From: Chrysomallon squamiferum
Taxonomy: Eukaryota; Mollusca; Gastropoda; Neomphalida; Peltospiridae
Assembly: GCA_012295275.1 (NCBI GenBank)
Contig: CM022665.1
Span: 968,952-1,032,951, forward strand
Reading direction: 5' to 3'
Length of the DNA stretch: 64,000 nt
Positions 25,701 to 37,670 of this stretch are shown one piece after another. Position 1 is the first letter of the stretch, and every line of letters starts with the position of its first letter. Both the position numbers and the translations under genes were made by a program. The notes under the pieces are model-generated. The model was not told the DNA's origin. It worked only from the letters and a program-made list of their open reading frames with translations, and did no database searches.

Positions 25701-28700
25701 GAAGCTGAGGTATAAAGTTTTTCAATTAATAATTTCCATGGCTTTTTTTTTTATTTTTTTTTTTGATCTTTTTTTTACTTTTTTTATTTTTTTTTTTTTT
25801 TTATTCTTTTTTATTTTTTTTTTTGATTCAGCTATTATTAATTTTAAAATTTGATATTTATTTCTTTCTTCTTTTTTTTGCTACATACAATAATGTACAT
25901 GACACTGTTTTTGACATTCATTCAGGAAAATTGGCTAGAACAAGACATAATTATTTGTGAAGAAGAGCTCATTGTTATTATCATCATTATAATATCAGAT
26001 TGTATAAAATAAAATATTAAATATCACTAATCTATGTTTTATTTTTAGGAGAAGACATCAGAAAAATATGACCTGGTCATGGTGGGTCACTCTTTGGGAG
26101 CAGGTACTGCTGCTATACTTGCTATTCTTCTACGTCAAGAATACCCAACCCTACACTGTTACGCCTATTCACCTCCAGGGGGTTTACTGAGGTAAATTTT
26201 GGAAGAATAAAAGATTTTTGAGTAGCTTTTTATGAATTAATGTATGAAGAGAACAATACCAACTGCATAGGTGAGTTTTGACCACATCTTGTGTTAAGTG
26301 AAGGACATACAATGTCACTATAATAAATACCAAAAGTGAAGACATTAACAGTGCTATGAAATCAATATAATGAAATGATTTTTCAATACTAAAATAGAAG
26401 TTGTTTTAGGCTCAATAATGGCATAATCAAAGTAGCTGATTTTAATGCTAGATCCAAAACAAATTATTGAAGAAATGATTCTTTATTTTTTTATTTTTTT
26501 TTATAAGGCCACCTGAACATCATTCCAAAAATCTGTGTGCAGAGTTAAATAACCTGAGTGTTGTTTTCTTTCATTAATTTAACTGTATACTGTTCACCTC
26601 AGACATGTTAATGAATGATAATGAAGACATCCTGCCACAAACAAAGCCATCATCTAGTTAATTTACTTTTGTTATTACACATTTCTTTTACATATTCTTT
26701 GGGTCAGTGACACTTGTTCCTGTTTATGCTACAGTTATTAATATAATTTTCTAAATAAATAATTGAATATATTTATATGTGACCATCACATCGAACTAAG
26801 ACTTAAATGTGCATGGCCACTATTGAGCTTTGATCCAGTGTTAAATTTAGTACATATTAATCCTAGAGCACTTTTATGAACACTCTTGTTTGCTGGATGC
26901 CTTATTTTCTGAGAAGAATTAAGCTGTTGGAGGTAGGAATATGAAAATGTTCACAACTCCCGTCATTCAAGACCTGCTTCAGTGTGATGGGTCACATAAT
27001 TTATAGATTCACACATTAAAATGCATAAAAAAGGTTTATTCACAGACGAAGATGAATGCATGCATAAGCATACATATGAATAAACATAAACACAGATATT
27101 ATAATCTTTAAATATTTACATTTGTAGAATATGTCTGGTTTTTTCTATCTCTCTCATTTTCTCAACATATATACAGGCAGTATGTAATTTTATTTCTTCT
27201 TTTTAATTCGCAGTTTGACATGTGTTGAAGAAACCAAATGTTACATTACGTCTGTTGTTGTTGGCAAAGATTGTGTACCCAGGTAGGTTCACAATGTTTA
27301 GAGATTATGTTAGTAGCTAGCATACAAATCAATAAACAAGTAACTAGCTTATGTGAAAACAACAATAACTGATATTTGACCATTCTGTTAATTATTGTTT
27401 TTACAAATAATTATCTTAATTAGTGTCTACACTATGCAATGAGCTGAAGCCACTGCTCACACTGAATCATACTGTGATGACACCTAAACTGTAATTAGTT
27501 TAGTCTTACTCACATGATGCAAACAGTGTGTGGGTGACTGCCATTTACTGTTCAGCCATCTTTAACAGAGTTTGTTGCCCATGGAAGGTGTTTCTAGTAT
27601 GTTCCATAGACTGAGTTTGATTCTTGTCTTTTATTGATTTGATTTTGTTGTTTATTTAGTTTACAAAATATGCAATAATTTTCTCTTTTCTTGTTAATTT
27701 AAAAAGTATTTTAGGAAAAATAACTGATCAAACTTATTGTTATTATTATTATTTTTTTTAAATGTTTTTTTGTGGCTTGAAAATATTTTAGGAAAAATTA
27801 TCTTTTATTTTTTATCTAACTAATCTAAATGATGATGTAAATCTGCTGTTGAGAATTGTGTTGTACATTTACATACCAGACCCATTACTGCTGGTAATCA
27901 GATGATCAAAGCATAATTATTCTATATTGGAAAATCTCTGACATATAATTTGAATTTTACTGAATTTTCAGGTAACTTATTTTTTAATGTATCAGTCATT
28001 TACATAAATTTAAAAAGATGAAAAAGTATTAATTAACAGTCTATTTTCAGACCTTTTAAATTTGTATCTCCTGTCAATGGTTTTCAGTATAACTTGTCTT
28101 ACAGAGAGAAATGGAGTTTTATAAATGACTGGTATTAATATTAGAGAAAATATTTTAGACATCTAAGTTTAAAAAAAAACAAAAATAATAATTATCGCTG
28201 ATTTATGCATTTCAGAATCGGCTTGCCTCAAATGGAACTTCTCCGAACTGATATTATTAACATGATCAAAGAAAGTACTGAACCTAAGGTAACAGTTCAT
28301 CACTGTAAAAGTGCAGTTTATTTCCAAGAGTACAATGTATTTCAAATGTTTTTAGAAATAACATTATTTTTGTTTTTGTTTCTTTTTGTTTTAAAACTAC
28401 ATACCAGTTAAAAGAGCTAAATAGACTTAGGTATCCAAATCTGTGGTAATGTGTTTTATAGTATTATTTTAGAATACGTAATAATGTTACAGCCACAGAT
28501 TCAAATTTCCAGTTGTCTTTGCACTTATTTTATTTTACTTTCTACTACTATTTATTTCTTTATTTTTTAAAATTTAATTATTATTATTATTAAATTTCTT
28601 TTGTATCTAGACTAGCATTAAAGTGACTTTGATATCAGTAATTACTTTAAACTTAATAGATAACATCCATATTAAAATGTGTAATTGACACTGATTATTA

Positions 28701-28737
28701 TTTAATAATATTTAATCATTTACAATTGAACTTAAGA

Positions 28738-28780
<43 letters not shown>

Positions 28781-31700
28781 GAAAAAGCAATCAATAATTT
28801 AAAAAAAAGTGAATATAAGTAAAATGTGTTGGAATATGAACAAAATAAACCAAAATAATATTCACTGAATAAAGATTAGTAAGATCTGCACACTGATTTT
28901 TGTCTTACAGTGGAAAATAATATCTTCGGCCATGTCATGTTGTCTTGGAAAGAACAGTGACGAGAAGCCCTCGGCTGACCACGTACTTACCAGAGATGTG
29001 ACTGCACATCCCAGTGATGCACACATTGGTTTGTCAGCCACAACCCCCTTATATCCCCCAGGAACTATAATACATGTGGTGAGGACACACCCACGCCAGG
29101 AAAGAGGGTATGTTTAAATTACAGCAGTTTGAGTCATTAATTAACAACAAATGTGTTATTTTATTTTATTTTTTACCTGGAAAGAGAAATTAGTTAGATA
29201 ATGTTAGAACTATTTAATAGAGAGGAAGCAGACACTTTTTAAATTAATTATTGTGAACATGTAAGCAAAGTTTTACAAAATATGTTTGAAATAAGCATGT
29301 GCATGTGTTTATGTAATTGCATCCCATAACATTTATTAACCTTGTTTATATATATTTATAAGTAAGTGGGTGTCTTCCCCTAAATAAATACTTCACAATC
29401 AAGTTACAGAAATGAAACCAAATATTGATTATCTGAGCAACATCAGGTATACAAACACATCATCATAGTGTGGAAAGGTAAATTAAATTTATAAATAAAA
29501 CTGTAACTCACCTTTATATTTGTTATAAAAACTGAATTATTTACATCTAATAGTTTGTTTAGTTAATACATTCATCTTGTAATTCCAATTTTGAAGAGTC
29601 AAGATTTTTCTTTTTTTTTATTGAAATTATAAATTACATTGATAATATCCCATTTTAGATATTCTTTTGAAGTTACTTCTCATTAGTGTATAAAATAACA
29701 TATTTTCATAACTGCAAAAATTTAATGGAATGCTAAGGCCAAAATTAAACAATTAAAAATCATTAATTTTAAAATTAAGAAAAAAATATATAGCTTTTCT
29801 TTCATTGAGTCAGACATTTGTCACTTTTGAAAAATATCTGTCCAAAAAAGTTCATCACAATTACAAAATTGTCTGTACATAATAAAATAATTATTATAAA
29901 ATCAAATTAAAAAACAACCCTCAGAACTCATAACTGATGCTCATCTTGTAAAAATCATGTAAAAATATTTGTCAAGATGTGTTAAAAATCATATTCAACA
30001 GTTGGCATTTTTCATTAAACATACCTGAAATAATGTGAATGGAACCACAAGCTAACACCTTTTGTTGTTGGCACTATGGATTTTTTTATGTTATTTTATC
30101 TGGAGACTTTTGTTATACTACATTAATTAATCTTTATGCGCATTAATTGGCCAAGTAACCAAATCCTTACAGAATATTTCTTACTACTGATGAGTTTTTG
30201 TATATAATAAGATCAGTCAGTATAAAACTATAAGGTGTCAATTTACCATCAACTTTGAAAAAAGGAGAATGTTAGATTCTGTTTTCTTAGTCTTAAATAA
30301 ATTAACTAAAATACATGTGGTCATGTATCATCCTGTACTTTGAAGAACTGATGGAAAATGAATATGAAAGACTAACAGGCACTGAAATGTGTTGTATATT
30401 TGTGAAAAAATTAGTTCTTGTTAATGATAATTTAATTGATTAATTAATCTCTTTAAAAAATAATTATTATTGCTACTATTTCTGGTATAATAAATTAAAT
30501 AACAACAATAATAATAACAATATCTTGTTACCTACATGTATTTTTAAATTATCTTTTACTTATTTATTAAGCCTTCTGTTCACACTAATTTATTAGCTCA
30601 GTCTCAATACAGAAACACATTTTTAATTTTTTTACGAAATTTTAAGGAGAAAGCTAAGTGAAAATAAAAGTAATTTTTAATTTTTTTTATTTATTTTTTT
30701 TAAATTAAAAGTATCCACTCATGAAACTAAATGATTGTAACCCAGTGAATTTGGAAAGTAAGAAAGTTATGAAATAATTGCAAACATTAATATTCTGCTA
30801 ATACAAATCGGATATGTAGTCTAAATGCTATTACAAGTGAACACAGTGCGAGGCATATTAAGGAAAGAAAACTGAAAAATGATCACCATCATAAACCATT
30901 TGCTCATCTATACAAAATGTAACCTTGTGAAAATTAGTTATTGCTTCAAACTGTTAATACATCTGTTTCATCAAACATTTGTAATTAAATAACCAAAATA
31001 AAAAATGATTTCCCCCTTTCTAATATCTTTAATTTATGACATATCTAAATTTTATTCAAATAATTGTATTACATCTACTTTCATACTGAACATGTAAAAC
31101 GTTGTCTTTGCTTTTCAGTTTTTGTAATAACCACATTTTATCTGACATTAAAATTAATGTGTGTAATTTATAGAGCTTATAGTCATAATATTTGTTTGTA
31201 ATCAGTTAGTACAATATTGCTATTTGTTTTGATTCTGTTGTTGTGTTTTTGTAATAATCATGAGAGAATTTTGATAATACATAGCCAGGTATTATGTTAC
31301 AGGTATTAATAATAATTTATTTTTGTCACCTTGGTGTGAAAACAGAGATGTGTGTAATTTCAGATCGTTGTGTTGTAACAACACTCAGCCAGTGTACCAG
31401 GCAGTGTGGGCCAACAATGCAGATTTTGACGAAGTTCTCATCTCTCCTACAATGATAAATGACCATATGCCAGACAGCGTACTGGATGCACTTGAACGGG
31501 TAATTACTTGTTCCTTTCTCACTTAGGTAATATTGATTTATGCTCACACTGGGACCAAGATGCTGATTGCTGTTTGACATGAAACTTGCAGTAAAAGAAT
31601 TTTTCTAAAATGGAAAATAAGATTTAGTTTGGTAATATTTCACTTGTTATAAAATATTAATCTGAAAGATAACAGATAATGAAAGAGAAATGAAAATAAA

Positions 31701-33354
31701 AAAACACAAGATGATAAATATTTATGATTTTAATGAATAATGTTTGTTGAATTTATAATCAAATATGTCTTTGGTTTAGGCACTTCTGCATAAACATTTT
31801 AAGAATAATAAAACTGATTTTTTAAATTGTTTTTATTTTCAGTGTAGTAAATATAATTAAACAGCTTGGTCACACTTAATCAGTTAATTGTTGGGTTTTT
31901 TTCAAGTTTTTAAAGCCTCTTTTACAAATTTTAATACTCCCTTGTTCATTATGTGGATGTATTCAGTATCATTTTGATTTATTTTACATAATATAAGACA
32001 TAATGTTATAATAGTCATAAATTTATGAAGAAACACAATGAAATAATGTGAATAATAGGTATCTGAAACTTACTGAAAGTATGTGAAAAAGACTGGTATT
32101 TATGTTGCTACATGTATTGTATTGTAGGTTCTTGTCAAGGTTGGTCCACCTAAGCCTGAACGGACACTCACAGAGGCAGAAAGAAAAGTTTTGTTGTCCC
32201 GTGATTCACTGTCCTCAAATCATTCATCTCCTCTCAAAAATGTCTGTGAGCTGAATTTCACCACCAACTGGTGTTCAGCTAGCAATACCCACAGCTCAGC
32301 AACAAATGAGTACTCTGCTGTAGACCAGCAGTGGGATGACATTCCTCTACATTCTTCTAGTGGAGGAAATACTGTACAAGATGCTGACATAATATCAGAA
32401 CAGGCTAACGAAATGACTTCTTCACCAATGTCTAGACTGTATCAGCCAATGGCTTTAAATCTGCAGGAGTACAAGTTTGAAACTGCTCCTCTGGCAAGTC
32501 CAGAGACTTTGTCAGCCTCTTCAAGTGTGGCCATGATCAGCCTAGCAGGTGATGGGAAGGTTTACAGAATGCAGCCAAGTTATTCAGAGCTAGAAACCAT
32601 TGCCCAGTCTCCAGAACATGACAGAAGAAAAGAAGTAAGTAATGTACATACTGTTCATGTTGATATTCTTCATGATGAACACTCAGTTACAGAAAGTGAA
32701 GATGGTAATTTGTGTGTCAGTAATACAGACAGCAATCTGAACTCCACAAATGAAAAAGATCGATGTGAAAATGAAGTCTCTGAGAAATTCAGTGTTGATG
32801 CAGTGGTCACTGTTTGTGAGGGGCTGAATCATCAGAAATTTGTTTTTCCAAAAGATGAATCTTTCAAAAACAATTCCACAGTGGATGCTGAAATGTCAAG
32901 AAGCCCACTTGAAATGATGAAACAAGATGATAAATTTTCTCGACATTCTCCTGATGAATGCAATCAGTTTGAGTATGGACATCCCAATCTGCACTACTCT
33001 CCAGCAGGTATGGGCTACCCACATGGAGCATATGAACCTCTGCTTAATTCCATCACATCTCCTGCTCAACCTAAGATGGTTAACTCAGCTGAAGTTAAAG
33101 CCAGACATCATCTACCCATGAGACATTGTACATCAGCAGGCACACTGTTACAGCCAGCTGTGGCTCACATCAGAAGGTCTCCAGAAATGACTGATATAGC
33201 CTACATTGAGGATAATGCAATGGTGTTTGAAGGTACTCCAATCAAAGAGGAAATGTCTTTTGACATTAAACAAGATCTCCAAGAGAGATGCAAACCAAAC
33301 TCTGCTGGAGAAAAAATCTTTGACTTTCCAACTTCAGAATCTGAAATTGTCTGA
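14620..33354 (+). CDS. DAGLA: sn1-specific diacylglycerol lipase, DAGL-alpha-like, complete 17-exon gene
   Basis: Exons: 14620-14714, 15378-15589, 15911-16012, 16462-16636, 20175-20259, 20614-20748, 21141-21343, 22211-22343, 24679-24762, 25032-25109, 25629-25709, 26049-26191, 27214-27282, 28216-28288, 28911-29107, 31364-31499, 32128-33354. Phases agree throughout; total 1075 residues (human DAGL-alpha is 1042). The enzyme hydrolyses diacylglycerol at sn-1 to give 2-arachidonoylglycerol at the plasma membrane. The start reads [17 protein letters not shown], the family N-terminus. Four membrane helices lie at about 20-43, 60-80, 101-120 and 137-155. Catalytic residues are Ser476 in GHSLGAG and Asp528 in VVGKDCVPR, 52 apart as in human DAGL-alpha (Ser472, Asp524); His611 in [10 protein letters not shown] is the likely third. 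[20 protein letters not shown] and the long tail are alpha-like, while [14 protein letters not shown] is beta-like, as expected of an invertebrate DAGL. Confidence 0.93.
15241..15349. repeat. (CA)n microsatellite in DAGL intron 1
   Basis: About 50 CA units with a few interruptions, ending 28 bases before the exon 2 acceptor. Confidence 0.95.
17320..18400 (-). mobile_element. Decayed pogo/Tigger-like DNA transposon in DAGL intron 4
   Basis: The ends are inverted repeats: CAGTGGACTGTCGAAACAGG at 17320 and, read from the other strand, CAGTGGACTGTGTAAACTGG at 18400 (17 of 20 match). Both are flanked by TA (17318-17319 and 18401-18402), the target-site duplication of Tc1/mariner-pogo elements. 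Inside, the minus strand at about 17555-17680 reads [20 protein letters not shown], followed by stops. This resembles the C-terminal end of a Tigger transposase. The coding part is broken and much shorter than an autonomous element. Confidence 0.65.
24679..31499 (+). CDS. DAGLA: DAGL exons 9-16, lipase catalytic core
   Basis: Eight short exons encode the alpha/beta-hydrolase fold (about residues 381-667). Exon 9 ends in VRGTMSLQ. Exon 12 carries the nucleophile elbow (Ser codon at 26091-26093). Exon 13 carries the catalytic Asp. Exon 15 carries a regulatory-loop segment with SCCLG (possible acylation cysteines) and the candidate catalytic His. Exon 16 ends the domain ([15 protein letters not shown]). 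The acceptor of exon 16 is taken at 31364, since only it restores phase after exon 15; the upstream AACAG does not. Confidence 0.9.
25002..25026. repeat. 25-A tract directly before the DAGL exon 10 acceptor
   Basis: An uninterrupted run of 25 A ends five bases before exon 10 (25032). It occupies the place where the pyrimidine tract is expected. Confidence 0.95.
32128..33354 (+). CDS. DAGLA: DAGL exon 17, long cytoplasmic tail
   Basis: A single 1227-bp exon encodes 408 residues and the TGA stop. The tail is rich in Ser, Glu, Asp and Asn and has several SP sites, so it is probably disordered and phosphorylated. [14 protein letters not shown] resembles the serine-rich segment of the DAGL-alpha tail. 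I find no PPxxF Homer-binding motif, which vertebrate DAGL-alpha has. The last residues (ESEIV) could fit a class III PDZ ligand; this is inference. Confidence 0.9.
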   Translation, partial: VLVKVGPPKPERTLTEAERKVLLSRDSLSSNHSSPLKNVCELNFTTNWCSASNTHSSATNEYSAVDQQWDDIPLHSSSGGNTVQDADIISEQANEMTSSPMSRLYQPMALNLQEYKFETAPLASPETLSASSSVAMISLAGDGKVYRMQPSYSELETIAQSPEHDRRKEVSNVHTVHVDILHDEHSVTESEDGNLCVSNTDSNLNSTNEKDRCENEVSEKFSVDAVVTVCEGLNHQKFVFPKDESFKNNSTVDAEMSRSPLEMMKQDDKFSRHSPDECNQFEYGHPNLHYSPAGMGYPHGAYEPLLNSITSPAQPKMVNSAEVKARHHLPMRHCTSAGTLLQPAVAHIRRSPEMTDIAYIEDNAMVFEGTPIKEEMSFDIKQDLQERCKPNSAGEKIFDFPTSESEIV

Positions 33355-36180
33355 TACAGATGAACTTAAAATTCTTTTGATGCATATTTGATTAATTCAG
33401 AATTATATTCTGTTTGTTTTAAGTTGTATCCATGTTAGTCTGTGTTTTAGGGATATGAAAATGGTACACTTAAAGTATTTGAGTGTTCATGGAAGTGCCT
33501 CCAGGCTTTTGGCATTCTGGTTTAGTCTTTCTCTGATTCTGAAAGAAAAACTTTAAAGATGCAATTTTATTAGTAGGTTATGAATTTAGAAACATTTTCA
33601 TATTTTTGAATTCCATTATTAAAATTAAAATTATTTAATATTTACACTTTTGGCTGTAAGAATAAAAATAATTAGAACCATAAAAAATAAATTGCCCATG
33701 ACAATATTCATTATTATAGAGAAACTTATCAAATGCTTTAAGAATATAATGTAAACATCCCTGATTAAGAAAGACATATTGTTGATGTTTTAAATTATCA
33801 TTTCTACAAGTATCTTTAACAGTATTTGAATTTAAAATTGTTGTGTGTTTAAAATACTCAGGTTCAAAAAACCCATCAAAAGTCAGGGAATAAAATAAAT
33901 GAAAATTCATTTATTCACTGACTTTATCAGAATTTTCTGCATTTATTATGGGGCACATATGTATTTTTGATTGAAATAAAGAGGAAGAATCAAGAAATAC
34001 ATTACAAAATATTTTTACTGGGAAGATTTTGTATTATATTTTAAGAGGTACATTCCAGTTATTGTTTCAGACTGAAGAAAATAAAACAAATTTCAGGGAA
34101 TAAAATAAACAATTTCATATCAGTCTCACATCATCTGAATCTGGCACACAAAAAAACAGCAACCATAATTTATTAGGAATTAATATAAACTTGTTTAAAA
34201 TTTATTTTGTAACCATAAACTATATATATCAGTCCTGTAGAGTTACTGTGTGTTTGTTGTTGTTTTTTAAGAAATATTCTCATTCCTTTGATTAGATTTT
34301 TGTTTTATTTGTATTGTGCAAGGTAATTAAAAGTGAAATATTGATAATAAATAAATTAACTCAAAAACCCCACAAACAAACGCATTAGTTAATTAATATT
34401 TATGGTAATATAAAATGAAAATAAGTGAAATGTAGTTCACATTAATAAAAGTATCCATGAAAGAATATTGTTTGAACAGGAATTAATTGATGATGATTGT
34501 TCTGTATATATGTAATACTGTATATATAATGTGAAAGTCTATTATATTTCTTGTTTCCTCTAATAAATGCCAGGTAAAAGTATGATAATGAGTACATGCA
34601 ATCCATAATTGTTGTTATTATTATGATTATTATATTTTGAAATTTATTTATCTATTTTGCAATGAAACATTTTTGTGGGAAAAAAAAAAAAAAGAATATC
34701 CAGCCAGAAACCATAGAAACACCAAAATCTTCTGAAAGAAAGAACTTGCTGAGTATTTGCTAGAGGAAAGATGGTATTCTGTTAAACTTGAAAATATTGT
34801 TGCAAATGCAGTTGGCTGTTTGTACATTGATTTTATTTATTGTATTCTTTAACTGAATGTATTAACAGAAATTCAGAATTTATTGTTGCTATTACTTGTG
34901 AAATTTTTGTTGTTAGTGCTTTTTTGAAGTGTCATTTTAAAATTATTTTTTATCCATTAAAAGTATTACTTTTACATAGTTTTATATATAATTTATTTAA
35001 TGTGTAAAATATAGTTAGTGAAACATTTATGAAATATACAATTTGAATTGGTGAATTATATTTTGGTGTTACTTACAATTTTACATTTTGAAACATATTT
35101 TTTAGTTAGTGCTGACAAAACACTGTTCACTGTGATGAAGTGAGGGTTTTGGCACAATTATATTAACAAGATAGATATATATATATATATATATCTCTAT
35201 ATTCAGGGTTTTTTTATTTTTTATAATATAAATCTTGTAGCATGGCAGCTGTGTTTATCAGTAAAGGCTGGCAACTTTGATTCTTGTTATATCTGGGAGT
35301 AATATGCACAGTTTCAGTGAAAATGCACAAAACGCTAAGTATCATAACATGTGACTAGCTGTTAGTCATTCCATGCTACAAGTACACTGTACATAAGACC
35401 AGTAATAGACTGACTTAATATTTCAAGTCATCTATTTTACTGCATTACTAAATTGACAGTGCAAATACCTTGTTGGTCCCTTCTGTTAACCAGTAACATG
35501 TCTTTAGATTTTTTTAAATATTCTCTTTGGTTTATTTTCATCCACTGTCTTTAAAGTTTTTCCTTACAGAATTTTTACATTATCCTGTGGATTTAAATTT
35601 TTGTATTTGGAATTCACTTTAGTTCCTTGTATAAAACCCTGAAACAACATAATGTTAAAACGTTCTTCCTGACCCCAGTGCTTGCCACTTTTATTAAAAT
35701 GTTTACCATCATCATACTCATTAAACTGATAAATGTAAAAAAAAATATATTTGGCTAGGTATTTAATTTTAAATAGTTTCATTTTAATAATTATCTAAAT
35801 ATATTAAAAATCATTTTTTAAAATCATTAATTTTCATATATACATACTATGTGCATATTTAGCTATACAATAGCAGGAACATACAGTTTTAAAATTATTT
35901 TAATGAAATATTATGAAATTTTATTGTTAATCTCATTTGTGGTATATAACTAGTGCTTTATTGAAAGACAATCCAGTATAGTGAAATACTCATTACAATG
36001 ATCAAACTGACTGAATTTATTTTACTACATTTGTTTTTATTTCTTTTTAAACATAATGCAGTAAATCTTTGACTTCTGTGTTTTTGTTGTTTTAACGTAG
36101 GCTTTTAGACCATCTGTAAGCGATGCAAAGGTTTCTAACATAATTTTGTTATTTATTTAATTTGTTAATTAATGAATTAA
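33355..36180 (+). other. DAGL 3' UTR and downstream flank
   Basis: Non-coding AT-rich DNA after the DAGL stop. An AATAAA at 33975-33980 is one possible poly(A) signal; others occur further on, so the UTR end is not fixed. Confidence 0.4.
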
Positions 36181-36202
36181 TTTATTGTTGTTGTTATTGT
36201 TG

Positions 36203-36234
<32 letters not shown>

Positions 36235-36679
36235 TTTATTGATATATTTATTAATTTATTTATCTTTATTATTATTATTGTGTTTTTGTATTAATTTTTG
36301 TATTTTTTAATTATTTTGTAGTAATCAAAATAAAATAAAATAATAAATAAAAGTTAACTGAAAAGCTCCAAAGATAACTGCCTTTTTTTTTTTTTTTTTT
36401 TTTATATTTTAAATTTGCTAACATCAGGTAATTTATATTTCATTAATTTACAGATTGCTTGTGTGTTTTTTTCAAACATTTCTCTCAAATGTGCCCTTTT
36501 CTATTTTTATTTAATTGTTTTTATTTCTTTGTCACATTTGGGATGTACAAATACCAGTATATTATGTCTATAAAGACAAGAGATTTCTGCCTGAAAATCA
36601 GGCTAACTTTGATATTAATTGTGTGTGCTATTTTGACTATGTTATTGATAAAAATAGTGTCTTTGTAGTTTTTTAAATA

Positions 36680-37138
36680 TATTAAAACATAATCTGTTAG
36701 TATTAAAACTGTTAATATTGTAATTTTGTCATATTAAAATGGTTACTGTTGTAATTTCATCATATTAAATTGAACTTTAGTCATTTAATATATTAAAACA
36801 TGAGAATATATAAATGTTACTGTAAAATAATCATATCTAAACATGTTAAAAATATGATATCATTAAAACATATTTTAAACATTGAAGTTATTAGCAGTGT
36901 AACATTAAAACATGGTATGGTAATATATCAAAATAAAAGATGTTAATACTGTATTAATATTAAAACAGTGTTATAATGTCATTGTATTAAAACAAACTGT
37001 TAGTAATGTAATATATTAAACATGGATGGTGTTAGTAATATGTTAAAATGTAAACTGTTATTACTGTAATATTATCACATTAAAACACAAGCTGTTAGTG
37101 ATGTAATGTCACTGTGTTAAATATACACTTAGATAGTA

Positions 37139-37180
<42 letters not shown>

Positions 37181-37340
37181 ATTGTAATATCATCATACCA
37201 AAAGACATATAATATGTTAGCATTGTAATATATTAGAACTGTAAAATTGTAATATCATAATCTGTGTATACTATTAGTACTGTAATATCATATCAAAAGA
37301 TATGTTAGATATTAGTAGTGTAATATTGAAACATCAGCTG
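36680..37340. repeat. Degenerate tandem repeat, TTAAAACAT / CTGTTAGTAATG units
   Basis: The motif pair ATTAAAACAT and CTGTTAGTAATGTAAT recurs many times with irregular spacing of roughly 35-60 bases. It looks like an old, diverged minisatellite. An (AT)n tract sits inside at about 37146-37174. Confidence 0.6.
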
Positions 37341-37603
37341 TTAGTAGATTATCTATTTCCTTACTATAATGATTTTATATCACAGATTTATATTACTTGA
37401 AACTAATATGTACAAGTGTTTTATTTCAAATCTGATGTAATGTTTATTTTATATTTATTAATACAACTGATGATCTTGATTTCAGTTGTTAAGAAGTTTA
37501 AGAAAAAGAAAACCTGAACAACTGGAAATATTGAAAATTGTTTCATCACTGTGTTCTTACATTTTTTGTTAATTTGTTAATAATTAATCAGTATAAATGA
37601 TTT

Positions 37604-37606
<3 letters not shown>

Positions 37607-37669
<63 letters not shown>
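37607..37669. repeat. (TC)n microsatellite
   Basis: An uninterrupted TC run. The open frame on the other strand is an Arg-Glu repeat artefact. Confidence 0.95.

Positions 37670-37670
<1 letters not shown>

Noticed and set aside
31345-31363. Alternative acceptor AACAG upstream of DAGL exon 16
   Set aside because: It does not restore phase after exon 15; the TTTCAG at 31361-31363 does.
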